Of a DNA stretch of 64,000 nucleotides, positions 1 through 14,200 are shown in pieces. The notes under the pieces are model-generated. The model was not told the DNA's origin, ran no database searches, and was given only the letters and a program-made list of their open reading frames with translations. The position numbers were made by a program, and so were the translations under genes. This DNA comes from Heliocidaris erythrogramma (Eukaryota; Echinodermata; Echinoidea; Camarodonta; Echinometridae). How positions within the stretch are numbered: the first letter of the stretch is position 1; each line of letters opens with the position of its first letter. The stretch lies in the NCBI GenBank assembly GCA_025617745.1, contig CM046869.1, positions 8,296,668 to 8,360,667 on the forward strand, in the 5' to 3' direction.

Positions 1-477
1 ATGTCTGATATGGTTAATAATTGTACAATGTTCTCTGTGTAGATCTATAATCTATAACATCACACATTATGCTGCATTCATATAAATGTATGTCAGGGTG
101 GCTAACTTTCCGATTCCTGCAATATCCACAGAAACTTGTTTTGTTACATACTTTCATAGTAAAATACTTTAAAAATATTTAAAGATAAAGTTGAGTTCTG
201 GTCAAGAGATTACATTATGAAAGAAACTGTTTCAAAGCAATTGGGAAAGGTTGCTCATGTCTACATTTATAAGAGTTGGTGTATAGACCGAGGTTTTAGA
301 ATCATCAAAATGATAAGAAATTCGGCCCGAACACTTCAACTATTTGTTGTCACATTTCAAATATGAGGGCATTCGAAAAGCAATCCTTTTCAGGGGACAT
401 TTTTACTGTAATGCTCTTCCAAACTGACATAAAAAGAATGAAAAAGCTGACTAGGTTCCATATTTTCATTCACACAG
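1..477 (+). other. 3' part of the AK intron preceding the first visible exon
   Basis: Non-coding. From about 190 to 440 it is a dispersed repeat (partner 46092-46425). The acceptor CATTCACACAG ends at 477. Confidence 0.7.
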
Positions 478-3400
478 AGTCTTATGACAGGGCTCATGTA
501 CCACAAGCCTGAGGACCATGTGGAATACATGCTAAATTGCCTCTCCAAGGTCCAAGGAAGTCCAGATGTGGGCAACGCTGTCAAATGGGACACGTTTGTG
601 GAGAACGTGAAGCAGACAAGCCCTTTGCCTCCGATCCAACCTGACAATGTAGAGAGACAGCCTACGTTCACTACAGGTCAGTTTCATGAAACTCCAGTTT
701 TGGAGGAGGAGGAGGGTAGGGGGGGGGGGGTCAGACTGTGTTTTGGTACTTTATCAGTTCAAGCTAGAATACTTCAAATCATCAAAATGCTTAAGTAGAA
801 AGAAAAAGAAAAATTACTGCACAGCCTGGATTGTAACATTGAAAGGAACAAGGTTGAAAAAAAAGGAAGCAAATTGCTGATTAACATTGTTGATTTTAAT
901 CATTATTTTGTTGAAAAATAATGATTTTAATTGGTCTTTTTTCACTGTGTTATTCAATTTGCTGATTTGAATTACGATTTTTAGATTTTGTTTCTTAATT
1001 GTCCATCCTGGAAATAAATATGCAGTTAATTCAAAGAGGAATTGGTACTTCATTGGCTAAACCAATAATTAAATTGTTGGAAATGATAAAATACAGTACA
1101 TCAAACCCAGTTTTAAAATATGACATATGTACATGTACACTGTACATCTTGTACTTCATTCAGGGGTACATTAAAAAAAATTGCTCTTGTTATTTTTTCA
1201 TTATTTAGTACTGCTACAATGTACTTTGATTTATAGCTGACTGTAAACATCTACAACTTGGCATGTGTTTGTTTATGAATTCCCCCGGACCTTGCGTACA
1301 TGTGTGTTTAATTCTGTTTAATTCTGACAACTCTCAATCAATAATATTGATTATTGACCAAAGGAGGAAAAACTCTCTTTGTGAAAAGCGGAGGAGTGGC
1401 TGTGAAGAATTGAAGTTAAACAGCCTGTCAAGGACTTTAAATGCTACTCTCTCATGTACATATGTCTCTCAACTCACCAAAGCCTGTGTATTCTCTTGAA
1501 CAAATGTGTATTATACTGGTAATTTATAATTCCTCATACATGTGCCGACAAGCTTATTAGGTGAACAAACAACTTTCCAACTCTACAGTACAGTAAATGT
1601 AGTGAAGACTCAACAACTGGCATTATCAAGTACATGTACATGTATATAGATACTTGAAGAATCTTGAAGATTTATTTTATGATACTACATGCAGCAAAAT
1701 CATTTACCTTCATATTTTTTTTCATGTTGTATTTGTTTTGTCTTTTGTCAAATACTTCGTACTTTATCACACTTATAATTATCCGTTTTGTCCCTAACTT
1801 CTTGTTATCCAGATTCCATCTAGATGAATGGAGGCAATGAAGTCTTTTCTACTACATTTTTTTAAACAGGAAAAAGAAAAATTTGTAGACCTTGCACTAA
1901 ATTTCATGTGTCACAGAAAAGAGTATATATGGAGGAAATAATTTTTAAAAACTAGTCCTAAAGAATTAAATTATGTAGGAGCTTCATGTACATTGTAAAT
2001 GTAACTACAATGTACAAGTGTGAAATATTTGACATCATTAAAAAAAATACCGTTTGAACATTGACATTAGTGCTACTTTTGTGCCATTTAGATGAAATTT
2101 TGATTGAGCATAACTTTCCTTCCTCAACATGTTTCTTGAAAATGCAGCCAAGTTGATATTCGAGTGTTCCATATATTGATTTGATGTTTTTTTCTCTCTT
2201 TTTAGAACCTAGACTTGCAGATATGAAGCGTTTAAGCCCCCTGCCGCCGATTTCGCCGATTTCGTCTAAACCAAACCTTGCACATGTTAGAATCATCCTA
2301 GTAATTGGTAAGTAATTACATGTAATGTATATGTATTGTATGTCTTATAATTCCCGAAAATCTGTATTCTTGTAATTAAGCAGGCATAACATATCATTTT
2401 CATGATATTATACAAGGTGGCCCTAAAGAACGCAACCATGAGATCTGCAATTTTAATGACATCATCAACACAATGTCATTGGTTTTTGTTTTATTGGGTA
2501 GAAAATTCTTTCCTGATTAAAATGAAACTAGGATGATCAAGTAGAATCAAAATGCTTTCAACCCAAAATTGCAGATCATGTGTCATTTTACTCGGAATAA
2601 GAATTTTCTACCCAATAAAAGAAAAATTAATGACATTGTCACAATGATCTCTTTGAAATTGCAGATCTCACATCATTTTCACATGTTGCGTTCTTTTTGG
2701 GCTACCCTGTACATGTATAGGCAATTTAGCAAACAGAACCGATACAGAACAAATGAATTCCAACAACTTCTACTTCACGAAAAGATAGTGAAACTATTTA
2801 TACAAATTTGTTCTCTTCGTTATCAATGTCATTTTATGTTGATTGAATGATGATAGTGAAATATATATTGAAAACATAATGCGAAAACAACCACTTAAAA
2901 TGTACTTTATAGAATATTATGAAAATATTATCTCATAGGATATAGGCCTAATAGGATATGAAATAATGATGTATAAGGGTAGTGGAAATCAGAATGTTAT
3001 TTCATATAATATGCACTGCTTCTTTAATAGTTTTTCATCTTTCGGTACTCAATAAATTTATTTCAAAACAACATGTGCTTGTTTATTTTCTCCTTGTTAG
3101 AATAAAAATATTGAATGTATCCTTAAAATCCTTAAAAGATAATGTGACCTCTTAAACAAAAGAAAATTAATTGAAAATATAGTAGATAGGACATACATGT
3201 AAATAGGTTTAGAATGATTTCATGTGGGAATATTTTGAAATAAAATACCATTTATAGCAGATATATCAAAACCTCTCCAAATCAAGTAAAGCTATTTGAC
3301 ATTTAAAACTCTACCTTCGTGTACTCAATACACCTCGTGGTTTGATGCCCACACTCGGTTCACTCTTGACTGTTTAATAATCCCTGGAATCATAATTGTG

Positions 3401-5259
3401 CGCTTCACTACATGGTTGCCTAGCAACACTGGCAGCCAAATTTAAGGCACTTGTGTGAGATTGGATATGTGTAATGTAATCTACATGTATATCTGTACAT
3501 GTTCTATTGGGTAATTATCATTTAGATTATTTTATATGTTCATTACTTTGTACTGGCTATTCCATTTTATCTTTTAGGGGCAAATTAGGCGGGGGAGAGG
3601 AATAATAAACATTCATAAATATGAAGCTATATTTGCTCAGATTTATTTTACAACACATTGTTGTTGTTTGCTTTTCAGATTTGCTGAGTATTTTATTTTT
3701 TAATGAGTACTCTGGCAGAGTATTTACTTACTTAGCAGATATGATTATATACATTTGTAGTTTGGATGTTTGGCTTTTGAGATTCTCCATGCTATGTTTA
3801 ACTTCGGCAGTTCTTATCATTCATATAAGATAATTTTCCGTATTTGAATTATCAGTTTGCTGTGTTAAACCTATATCATTGCTATGTCTTTGAACTTCTT
3901 CTGTTCACTATCCCCTTCTTTTTTAAAAATCTGTCTGTTTGTCTCTTTCTCATTCTCTCAGTACACATGTATCTCTCCTTCTCTCTGTCGCTGTTTCTTT
4001 CATGTTTCTCATTCATCCCTAATTTTTTCATTCTCTGACTACTTCTCTCAAACCCTTTCTTTGTTTAAAAAATCTCTGTCACTGTCTCTCTATCCCTCTT
4101 CGTACAACATACAAATATATATGTTCTGTTCTGTCTCTTTAATTGCTCTGTCTCTGTCTCTGTCTCTCTCTCACACACACACACACACACATAATTTTCT
4201 ACATGTACATGTATAGTTTCTATCTCTCTATCCCTTCCCCATTCCCTGTGTCTTACTTTATCTCATACTGTTCTCTTCCTGTCTCTCCATCTCTCTGCCT
4301 GTTTCTCTTTGTCCTTTATCACCATCTCTTGCAATTTTATCCTGAAATCGGTCTCTTAATTTCCCGGTCTCTCTTTCTCTCTCTCATACCCATTTTCTCT
4401 TTCTCTTTCCATTGTCCTCTTTCTTTCTTCTACACAACCCTCCACAGCTTAGCATTACTTTTAGGTATTTTTTGTTCTTTTATTCGGTACGGTATGTCTT
4501 TCCTTTTCTCTCTCACTCTCTCTCTCCAAAGTCTGCAAGCAATCATCGATAAAGACCCACCTGCTGTTTTATACACCATTGCACTTCTTATGAAAAAGAA
4601 TCAATATTCTAATAATATTAGGAAAGGTCTATGTAAAATAGTGGAAAATACTATTTCCTTGAACAAGGTGATTGTTCAACGTGTAGGCAAGAAGACCAAA
4701 ATTATTCATGCATCACTTCATGCTTTGACACTTGTCGTGGAAAAAAAATTGCAGGTGAAAATTTGAGTTGCTACAGCATGTCAAGTTTAATAGTAAGATT
4801 ATATCTGGCAGTGGAACACAATTCATACATGTACACATAATTAGATGTATTTGAGTAATCTTTGTGCAGTTGTCCATTCTCTCTGTTTCTTTTTCTTTTT
4901 TCTCTCCGTTATTCTCTCTATGATTAGATTTCCATTTCTAGTTTTGTTTCGTCTTAACACCTTACATGTACATGTATGTGCATTTGGGTTGCAATCAGTT
5001 GCTCCAAATATACTGTCAAGAGTAAACTTTTAGGTCTTAAATCTTTATATTTCATTATGGTTTTACATATATCTTTTATTGCAACAATATTTAATATGTA
5101 ACTAGTTCTACTTCAGAACAAACAAAAAAATACAGAATGTAGCTATTTTCTCCCAAAGGTATTATTGAACATTTATATTTTTGGATGGGGTTTGCTGCTC
5201 ATGGCACTAAAGGAAAATTCTCTGTCTCTGTCATTGCAAATTTCTCACAATCTATCTCA

Positions 5260-5290
<31 letters not shown>

Positions 5291-8200
5291 CCTCTCCCTC
5301 TCGCCCCTTCTCTCTCCCTCTTTCTCTGTCATTGAGACATTAGTATCAGCTTTAAAGGGAAATCCAACCTTGGTGATAAGATGATTTGTGTGAAAGCAGC
5401 AAAATAACAGGATGGTGAAAGTTTGAAAGAAATCGGACAAGGAATAAGAAAGTTATGGATGTTTGAAAAATGAAATCACTACATCTATGCAAATCTCAAA
5501 TTGGCAATTTGGTGAGTCGATTGTGACATACATGTACTTGTGGACAACTCTCCCGTTTGTCGTACACAAAAATATCATTAATTTGCGGTTTTCTCCGAAG
5601 CACCTTTACCCTCGGGGGCAGTACTCAAAATATACTGGAGATAGCATATTGTTATACGTCCTCATGAAAGAAAAAGATCCTACTGAGTAATACATTTTGA
5701 AAAAAAATGACATTTTAGTCATTTTGTGTGTTGGAAGGAATGGGGGAGTTGTCCGCAACTACATCACAGTGACATTACATGTACCTATTCGGCCAATTTG
5801 AAATTCCCATACATGTATGTATAGTGATTACAACTTTCAAAAATTCATAACTTTCTTTAATATTTCTTGTCCGATTTCGTTCAAACTTTCACCAATCTGC
5901 TTCTCTGATTCTTCCTCTTTCATTCAGAGTAACTTTCCCTTTATGCCCCTATCACATGACTTTCCTTGAACAGGACATAAATTTACATTTGCCACTCTCT
6001 ACCTGGGTGAGGCAAATGGATGCCAGTAGGGTCCTTGAATATCCCTTATCCCTTTCAGGACAGGAATTATTTAAGGGCTAAATTAATCACAATTTATTCT
6101 TCAAATTGGCAACAATAATATTTTCCTGTTTGTGCAACATGGTTCTAATAAGGTGTAATGTCTTTGAAATAATAATAAACATGGTTATGATTTTTTTTGA
6201 AAAGTTGGAAAAATTGCCAATTTCGATACAAAACAATGATTTTGAACCTCTCATTTTGTTGCTAATTTAAGGATTTTAAAGCTTATTCTCGTAAAAATTC
6301 CTGCCATCAAATGCAATTGGACATAGTGCAGGTGTACGGAAATTTCTGCTCTTTCTACTCGTGCATCTATTTATATATATTTTTTAGAGCTCTAAATCAA
6401 AAGTTATTGAGCCAAACCACAAAATGTGGTCAATTGTCTTGAAAGGGTTATTAGGGCAGTAAGGCCTAAAACTAGGGTACATTATAATGACAATGTACAT
6501 GACATTCCATAATTCATGTGTCTATGAACAGGTAGCTAACAAGTACTGCATGTAGATGTATGCATGTATGGTGCAATACATAAGTGTATGAAATCATTAT
6601 CATAATTGCTAATTCAATTGTGATCCTCATCATAATCTCTCTCTGCTTTTATTAGGTGGGCCTGGCAGCGGAAAGGGTACACAGTGCGCTAAGATCGCAG
6701 AGCGTTACCAGGGTTACATCCATCTGTCTCTGGGAACGGCGTTGCGGAGGAAGGTGGCAAAGTTCCTGGAGGATGATACCTGGAAGAGTGTGGCTGACCT
6801 GATCAAGACCGGAGGACTGGTCAAAGATGTAATACACATTCCACTAATTGAAAAAAAATTCTAATTAACACTTTCAGTGCTGATGTCACTTTTATGTGAC
6901 AGATAGACTTGTCATTTTCATTCACCAATTGCTCGACCACAGGAAAGGTAAATGGCTGTCAATGTATTTCAAAGTTTTGAGCATAAATCAAGCATTCTAA
7001 ATATATGATCAAAATTATATGCCACTAGAGAAATTTTCAGAGAAAATTGCAGATTTTTATAAAGATATTACCTTATTTAAAAATTAAACATTCGCAAACA
7101 AATGAGAAACCAAGAAATAATGGACGAAACAAAAACCAAACTAAAATGTACTTTTCAAAAATTCTTGGGCATAAAGTTGGGTAAAATAATAATGTTTGAT
7201 ATATCAGAAATGGCAATAAATTTCCTACAAGTTTTGTACACAACTAGACAATATTTTGTGAAATAATAGATGGTTAATGAAGTGCAGACATTTGAAAAGT
7301 AAGCATTGGTAACATTTTGGTTAAATTTGAAGAGAGCTAAACCCCTTACAAAAAAGTACCATGGTAATACCATGGTAATGACGCGGTAAATTGGGACGGT
7401 ATTACTGTGAAAGTACCATGAATTTACCGCCTTACCCATTGTCAAGATGAAAATACTGTGAATGCACCATGAATATACAATGTTTTTCGTAGTAATACTG
7501 TGGCAATACGATGTGTACCACGGATTTACCATGTTTTTGTGGTATTATGGCGGTAATACCATGAAATACGTAGTATTACCATGGTATTTTTTTATAAGGG
7601 ACCCCTGGGCATAGTAAGAGTTAAATGATATGTTTGGGAGATGATCGGGGAAATGTATTGGTCAGATGTTCTGGAAAAAAAAAAGTGAAGCAAAGTGTAT
7701 CAAGATTGAAGGGCTGGTGAAAGAAGTGAGATACGTGCATCTTCCTCAAATTTACTTCATTTTTTTAGAAATTTATAACATGATGCATTTGGGAGATTTC
7801 TATGAAGGGAATTAGTCAGAAGTTATTTTTAAAAATTTGTTATAAAAAACCCTATCAAAGCTGACACAAGGGCTAAAGATGTGAGAAACATTCTGCTCAA
7901 TATCAATAATCTAATAAAAAATGGAACGATTCGATTGTGAAACGAGGGAAAGGCCAGGCCTTCTTTTTCATTCACACATTAGTTTTTTTTTAACAAAGAA
8001 GATTGTAAATATGATTTTTACGCTAGTTAGTCAAATGAAAGATTATGAGAAGTTATCACCTTCAGTAATCAATATTTATTGAATTTTGACGTTGTCGTTT
8101 TCTTTTGGGCTGGCTTTTAGGACAAAACTTTTGAGATCCTTCAACACAAGATTGAGAAGAAGTTGAAGAAGTATCCAACCACACTTGGATTCATCATCGA

Positions 8201-11200
8201 GGGATTCCCACGCACCATGTCCCAAACCAAACTGTTCCAGGATAAGGTAAAGTGAATGAATGACTGACTGACTGAATGAATGAATGAATGAATGAGTGAA
8301 TGAATGTATGAATGAATGAATGAATGAATGAGTGAATGAGTGAATGAGTGAATGAGTGAATGAGTGAATGAGTAAATGAGTGAATGAGTGAATGAGTGAA
8401 TGAGTGAATGAGTGAATGAGTGAATGAGTGAATGAGTGAATGAGTGAATGATTGAATGAATGGATGATTGAACGATTGAATGAATGATTTTATTACCATT
8501 TCTGAAACAAAAATATGAAACATATTTACAAGGTATTTACCAATGTAAATGGTAATGGGAGACCAGGAAAAAGCTGAAATTGCTAATGGATATGTGGAAA
8601 TTATGGAAATTATGGAAATGTGATATAAGCAAAGACAACTTAAATCATGCAAATACTTCTTAACAATACAAATACAGTAACTACATGTAATAAGGTCTTA
8701 CAAAAATCAGTAAAAACTGTAAATATTGGATTTATAGATTTTCTTCAAAACTTCCATACATTTCACCCCAAAATTGTTGATGAGGTGGTAGAATTCTTGT
8801 AACTAAAAAAAAAATATTAAATTGCCAGGACATCCAGCAATTTATCCTTCAGGTTTATAAGAGCATTGACAACCGTCCTTATATACATGTAGGTCACATT
8901 TGGCATTATTTTTGCAGATTGATCCTAATTTGCTTCAAATTATGGAGAAAAAAAATACAACCCTAGAAATTAAATTTAAGGTTTAATACCCCCATCTCTC
9001 GAGAAGGCGATTCAGCTGCGATCCTCAAAAATCAACAAAGCGTGGTGGATCACGGCTTAAGCTTAAAATCTTCTTGGTTGTATCTTGAGACTTGCTGAAG
9101 CGTCAATAATCGCCACCATCTTCCATGTTACCACAAAATTTTGAACATGTTCAAAAAAACTTCCGTAGCGAGAGCGCCGAGGGAGCAAGCACGCTACAAT
9201 GATCTCACAAGCGTATTAAACATGACATAGCTCTAGCTTATCAGCACACCTAAAGCGTACTTCAAGTGCATTGCTACCGGTTTGGGCTGAGATGGCGCAA
9301 AGACCATCCGCGCTGCTATAAAAGGCCGTGGTGATGGCGGCGCTTCATCACATTCTCAGCAGCTTGGTCGGAGGCTGGCAATTGACTAAAGAAATGTCAT
9401 CGTTTTCCCCCCAGTATATGGCGATTGCTTCATCACATTCTCAGCAGTTTGGTCGGAGGCTGGCAATTGACTAAAGAAATGTCATCGTTTTCCCCCAGTA
9501 TATGGTGATTGCTTTAAATCATCGCAAGAGCCCAGCATAAGCGTATCACAGTCGGTCCTCTCGTAGCACCACTGTAGCGAGGTATTAATAAGCATACGAG
9601 CCTCTTAATACCATCGTCTTGATTGCAGAAGCAGCACCCTTCATCGTCCTCGAAACGGGGCAAGAAGGCAGCAGCGTCGCACTATCAACATATTACCATG
9701 TTTCCAGCGCAGGTAGATCGCGGAAAACCTGCAGCGCAATCCCCATGCAGGTCAAAAATGGAGTTGGAGGGCGATTCTGCCACGCTTTGCAAAATATTCA
9801 CAGATCGCCATGGTCACCATGATCACCATTCTCGTGAGATGGGGGCATTATCAGCCCTCCGATGAAATGATGATTCACTCTTTAAAGTGACCATTGAGTA
9901 AGGTAGCACTCTGAGAGCTCTGTATTATAATAATTGCCCCAAACTTTACTTTCATTAATTATATCTATGGTTAGTAGGCATGAAAATGTCAAGATTCCCA
10001 TATTTTTCTAGCAATGGAATCGCCCATTATTTTTGCGTAATTTGAGTAAATACCTTATGAAAATGACAATGCCCCTATGTTCGAAGTCTTATAAAGTAAT
10101 ACCTTTAAAGACATTGATCACTTGTGGAGGTGTCTTTGGTCAGGTGGATATGTCACCGACCTGTGGATCACATGGTTCACAGTTTGAGTCCGCCACGGCA
10201 CTAATGTCCTTCGACAAGACATAAATCTACATTTGCAACTATCGATCTACCCAAGCGAAGTAAGCGGGTATCCAGTAGAAAGAAATATGTTGAAAGCCTT
10301 TGTGTCTTATCATGGTGGCTCGGCTAAAGCCGGGGTAATAATATGATACAGTCAAACCTGCTTTAGTGACCACCTCTTTAGAAGGACCACCTGTCTATAA
10401 AGACTACAATGTCTGTTTCCCTTCAACAGCATTTCTCATTGAAACATGTATTAAAGGAACCTGTCCTTAATGACCACCTGCTCATAAAGACTGCTTTTCT
10501 TGTCTCCCTTGAGTGGTCTTTATAGACAGGTTTCACTGTATTTTGTATCAAGCGCAGTAGGATAGCTGCGCTATAAAGTGGACATAGTAATATTACTATT
10601 ATTACCTTATATCTTTCTTCTATCTCAGTATGGAACCCCAGACCTTGTCATCTCCCTGGACTGTGACGAAGTCCGTCTCAAGTACCGGTTGGAGAAGAGG
10701 AAGGATACCAGTGAGAGAGAGGATGATAACGAGGAGGATGTGGTTGCTAGGCGACTAGAAGCTTTCAGGGAGCAGACTCTGCCTGTTGTCACTCATTACA
10801 ATGCCACAGACGGCCTGCTCAGAAGCGTGAGATGTGTTCCAAATACTTCCTTGCATTTCATTTAGATTGTTGTTCAATGTCATAATGTACTGTTAGGTTT
10901 ATTGTAAGTAGTCATAATTACATGCTTATTCTTGCCTGTTATCACATGTAACAACACCAAGGATGGCCTACTCAGAAACGTGAGATGCAATCAATTTAAT
11001 TCCTGAAATTTCGTACTTTGTAGATGTATTTGTAGATTTACATACATTTTTATATTTTTGCTAGTTCTTGGATTTTCCTGGCCTACTCAGAAGAGTGAGA
11101 TGCAATCTGTATTTCCTGAAATTTTTGTAATTTGTTGATTTATTTGTAGATTTAAGTACTTTTTTTTCCTCATTGTTGTCTTTTTATGTTCTTTGTAGGT

Positions 11201-14200
11201 TCATTGTGGGTATACGCAGTATTCAAACTTATCGTCATTCAGAAACAATATGGTAGCTAGCCTTTTTGAAAAGCATGTTGATGTATTCTGTATTCAGTAG
11301 GAGCCAACTTATAAGGTTCTAACAAAAGATGATTAAAAAAACCAACAACAAAAAACGACAGCTCATATGTTGGATATAAGCGTTTTACAAGAAACATTAC
11401 ATTACCTTTATTTTACAGGTAAATTCTGACCGTGATGAAGATGAAGTGTTCTTTGATGTTGCCAACATGATTGATAGCCTCTGCTTCTCCCCTAAGTCTC
11501 CTGCCCCTCCTGGTACATGTAAGTCTGGCATCCAATAGTGAAGATTCAATGGAAGTTCAAATAATGACTTTTTCATTATAGTCCTGCACTAATTTGCCAA
11601 TTAATTTGCCAAATAACATTTTAATTTACCGTTAAGACATTCAAAGATATACTACTCAGTCCTTGCATGCATCAGTGTGTTTGCTTTGCGGCTGTCTTTT
11701 GTATATGCATGTATTAATTGTGCAATTGAAAACGAAAGCATTTCATCAAGCGTTTTGTCAGTGATTTTTACTGACAAATTTGCTCTCAGCCAATCAGATG
11801 CAAGGATTTCAGTAGCTTATAACAGTTGTCGGTAAAAATCACTGACAAAACGCTTGATGAAATGCTGCCCTGGTCATGCCAGCAGTCCCTGCAAGGAGAG
11901 TCCCAAATGAAATTTGTTCGCTCCTGCTCAGATGATGTTAGATATCTCTATAGTATTAAGGAATGAAAGTACATGTACATGTAGCAAATCATTTCTATGA
12001 CCTGAAACAAAAGATATTTGTGGAGCATATGATGTATGAATTTTGCAGTTGTACTCTTAATGTACTTTTCCTTGGCAAAGAAAGCAACTAGATCTAAAAG
12101 TCTTGTATGACACACATTTGAAAATCGCATCTTTCCCATACCTCCAATGTGCTTCACACTTTGGTTTAAAATGATTTTACATGAAATTTGCTTGTCTCTG
12201 GCTAATGGATACAAAGAACATGTACTTTGGACTAATTTTGTTAATCGGTCGAATTGCTCATGCTCAACCTTGCAGGCTGACGAAGAAGCACCTAATGAGG
12301 AGACTTGATAATACTTGGTTTCATCATGATTTCAAGCACCATTTCTTCCAATTCATAAGTAGTTACAATTGATTATATGATTGTATAATTTGACTACATT
12401 TTGGTCTTTTGTGAATAGAATCATGATGTATAGAGTTTATACCATTCCTCTGAATTTTTGTTGTGTGTTTTTGTTTTATGGTACAGCTGGAAAATCCAGT
12501 CCGCTCCCTCCAATCAAAACCCAGAGTAAAGATCAAACTAGTCAAGAACAATCAAATACAGAGGTAAGTATGATAGAAAGAATCAGTAACGGATTCGCAT
12601 GTACGTCAGGGGGAAAAGCGGCATGTGCTCACTCTTTGAAATCCAACTGGCATACCTTAAGTACACAACCAAAACAGTTACCCCCGTGATTGTGTAAAGG
12701 TACTTTGTCTTTTTTTTGGCAATGTGCCTCCTCTTTTACAAAATTCTGGATCTGCCCCTGGAAAGAATTGATTGTTCTGAAGCCGAATGCAAGCTATTCA
12801 TCAAGACTAGTACTAAAATACTGAATAGTAAAAGAACCTCTCAATAAAATTAAAGCCGGCTCTTCTTTCGGGGTGTACAAAAAATATTGCCTTGAAAGGA
12901 TCTAATTTTAATATTTTATGTCCCGAAATCTTATGACCACTCACGCTGTTAGTGAAGTTTGAAGATGCAAAAGATGTTCTAGTTTTACAGTATCATGGGT
13001 TTATGAATCTTTATCGTCACAAAAAATAATTTTATTATGTTTTTTTTCCCCTTAATCATATGCAATGTAGGCTGAAAAGGAAGCTCTCGTTGATGAAGCA
13101 GTTGCGTTACTCAACAGTGAAGTTGCAGTGGACTGTAAGTTTATCACTTAAGCTGCATTGTAGTGTGGAGTTCTGGTGTGAAATGAAGTTACATTTTGAA
13201 CAGAACTGGTCTGAATTAAGTGACTCTGAATTATTTGGCAAGGGAGAAGTGGAAGGAACTAACAAAGAGAACTGTCGAGATTGCAAAAGCAAAATTGACA
13301 TTCATGTACATCTAGTGTCAACAACGAGAAACTCCTATACACTCACATGCACATAACAGAAACATGAAAATACTTTTAACCTTACACAAGTTGAACATAT
13401 GTCGAACTTCAAGTTGAATCAATTTTGTTGACCAAACTATACAAAATATATGTAATTTACATTTCCTAATTCAAATTTTGCATAAATCAAACTATTTTGT
13501 GTGGTCCCAACTGATTCTCATTTCATTTCATTTTCTTCCCCACAAAGACAGTAAAAAAACACATACAATGATTAGATTATGAATGTTACATTTTAAAGAA
13601 TTATTGAAATACAGAAGAAAAATAAATAAAGAGATAACATGGTTGTAATATACAACTCCACAGCACAAGTTGAACATATGTCGAACTTCAAGTTGAATCA
13701 ATTTTGTTGACCAAACTATACAAAATATATGTAATTTACATTTCCTAATTCAAATTTTGCATAAATCAAACTATTTTGTGTGGTCCCAACTGATTCTCAT
13801 TTCATTTCATTTTCTTCCCCACAAAGACAGTAAAAAAACACATACAATGATTAGATTATGAATGTTACATTTTAAAGAATTATTGAAATACAGAAGAAAA
13901 ATAAATAAAGAGATAACATGGTTGTAATATACAACTCCACAGCTTTTAATTAACTCTTTATTGAATCGAAGTGATTGATGTACATAAGATTACCAGTATG
14001 GGGATGGGAATAATACATGCATAACAAAGATTCTTATTGAGTTTGTTTTGATTGAACCTTTTTTCTGTACCCATTTCCTTTATTAATTTCTAGTGGTAGT
14101 GGAGCCTGCTGTGGAGAAAGTTGATTCAAATGTAACAGGAGGTGGTGAAGCCGGTGAAGAAGTTGTAGAAGAAGCAATAACTGCAGAAGAATCTCCAGTG

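Larger units (their letters stand above)
2206..11518 (+). other. Adenylate kinase domain 1 (exons 2-6)
   Basis: Covers about residues 95-299. The P-loop [10 protein letters not shown] is intact (residues 101-110). The AMP-site segment reads LSLGTALR, where AK1 has LSTGDLLR. The core motif is EGFPRT, with Glu in place of the usual Asp and the Arg kept. The lid segment reads [14 protein letters not shown], keeping an Arg and the Asp pair. The domain ends with [11 protein letters not shown], which closely matches human AK5 domain 1. It is probably active, but this was not tested. The following exons (12487-14237) encode an acidic, low-complexity linker before domain 2. Confidence 0.85.

Noticed and set aside
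4143-4766. 207-codon open frame on the + strand
   Set aside because: Mostly CT/CA microsatellite translated as Ser/Leu/Phe, inside an AK intron; its end (4540-4766) shows no known motif.
8194-8652. 152-codon minus-strand frame with IHSF repeats
   Set aside because: Product of the GAAT microsatellite and the antisense of AK exon 4.
8985-9862. Solo LTR or histone-like gene suggested by the TATA box and basic residues
   Set aside because: The ends are inverted rather than direct repeats, no TG..CA boundary with duplication was found, and the 80-codon frame matches no histone.
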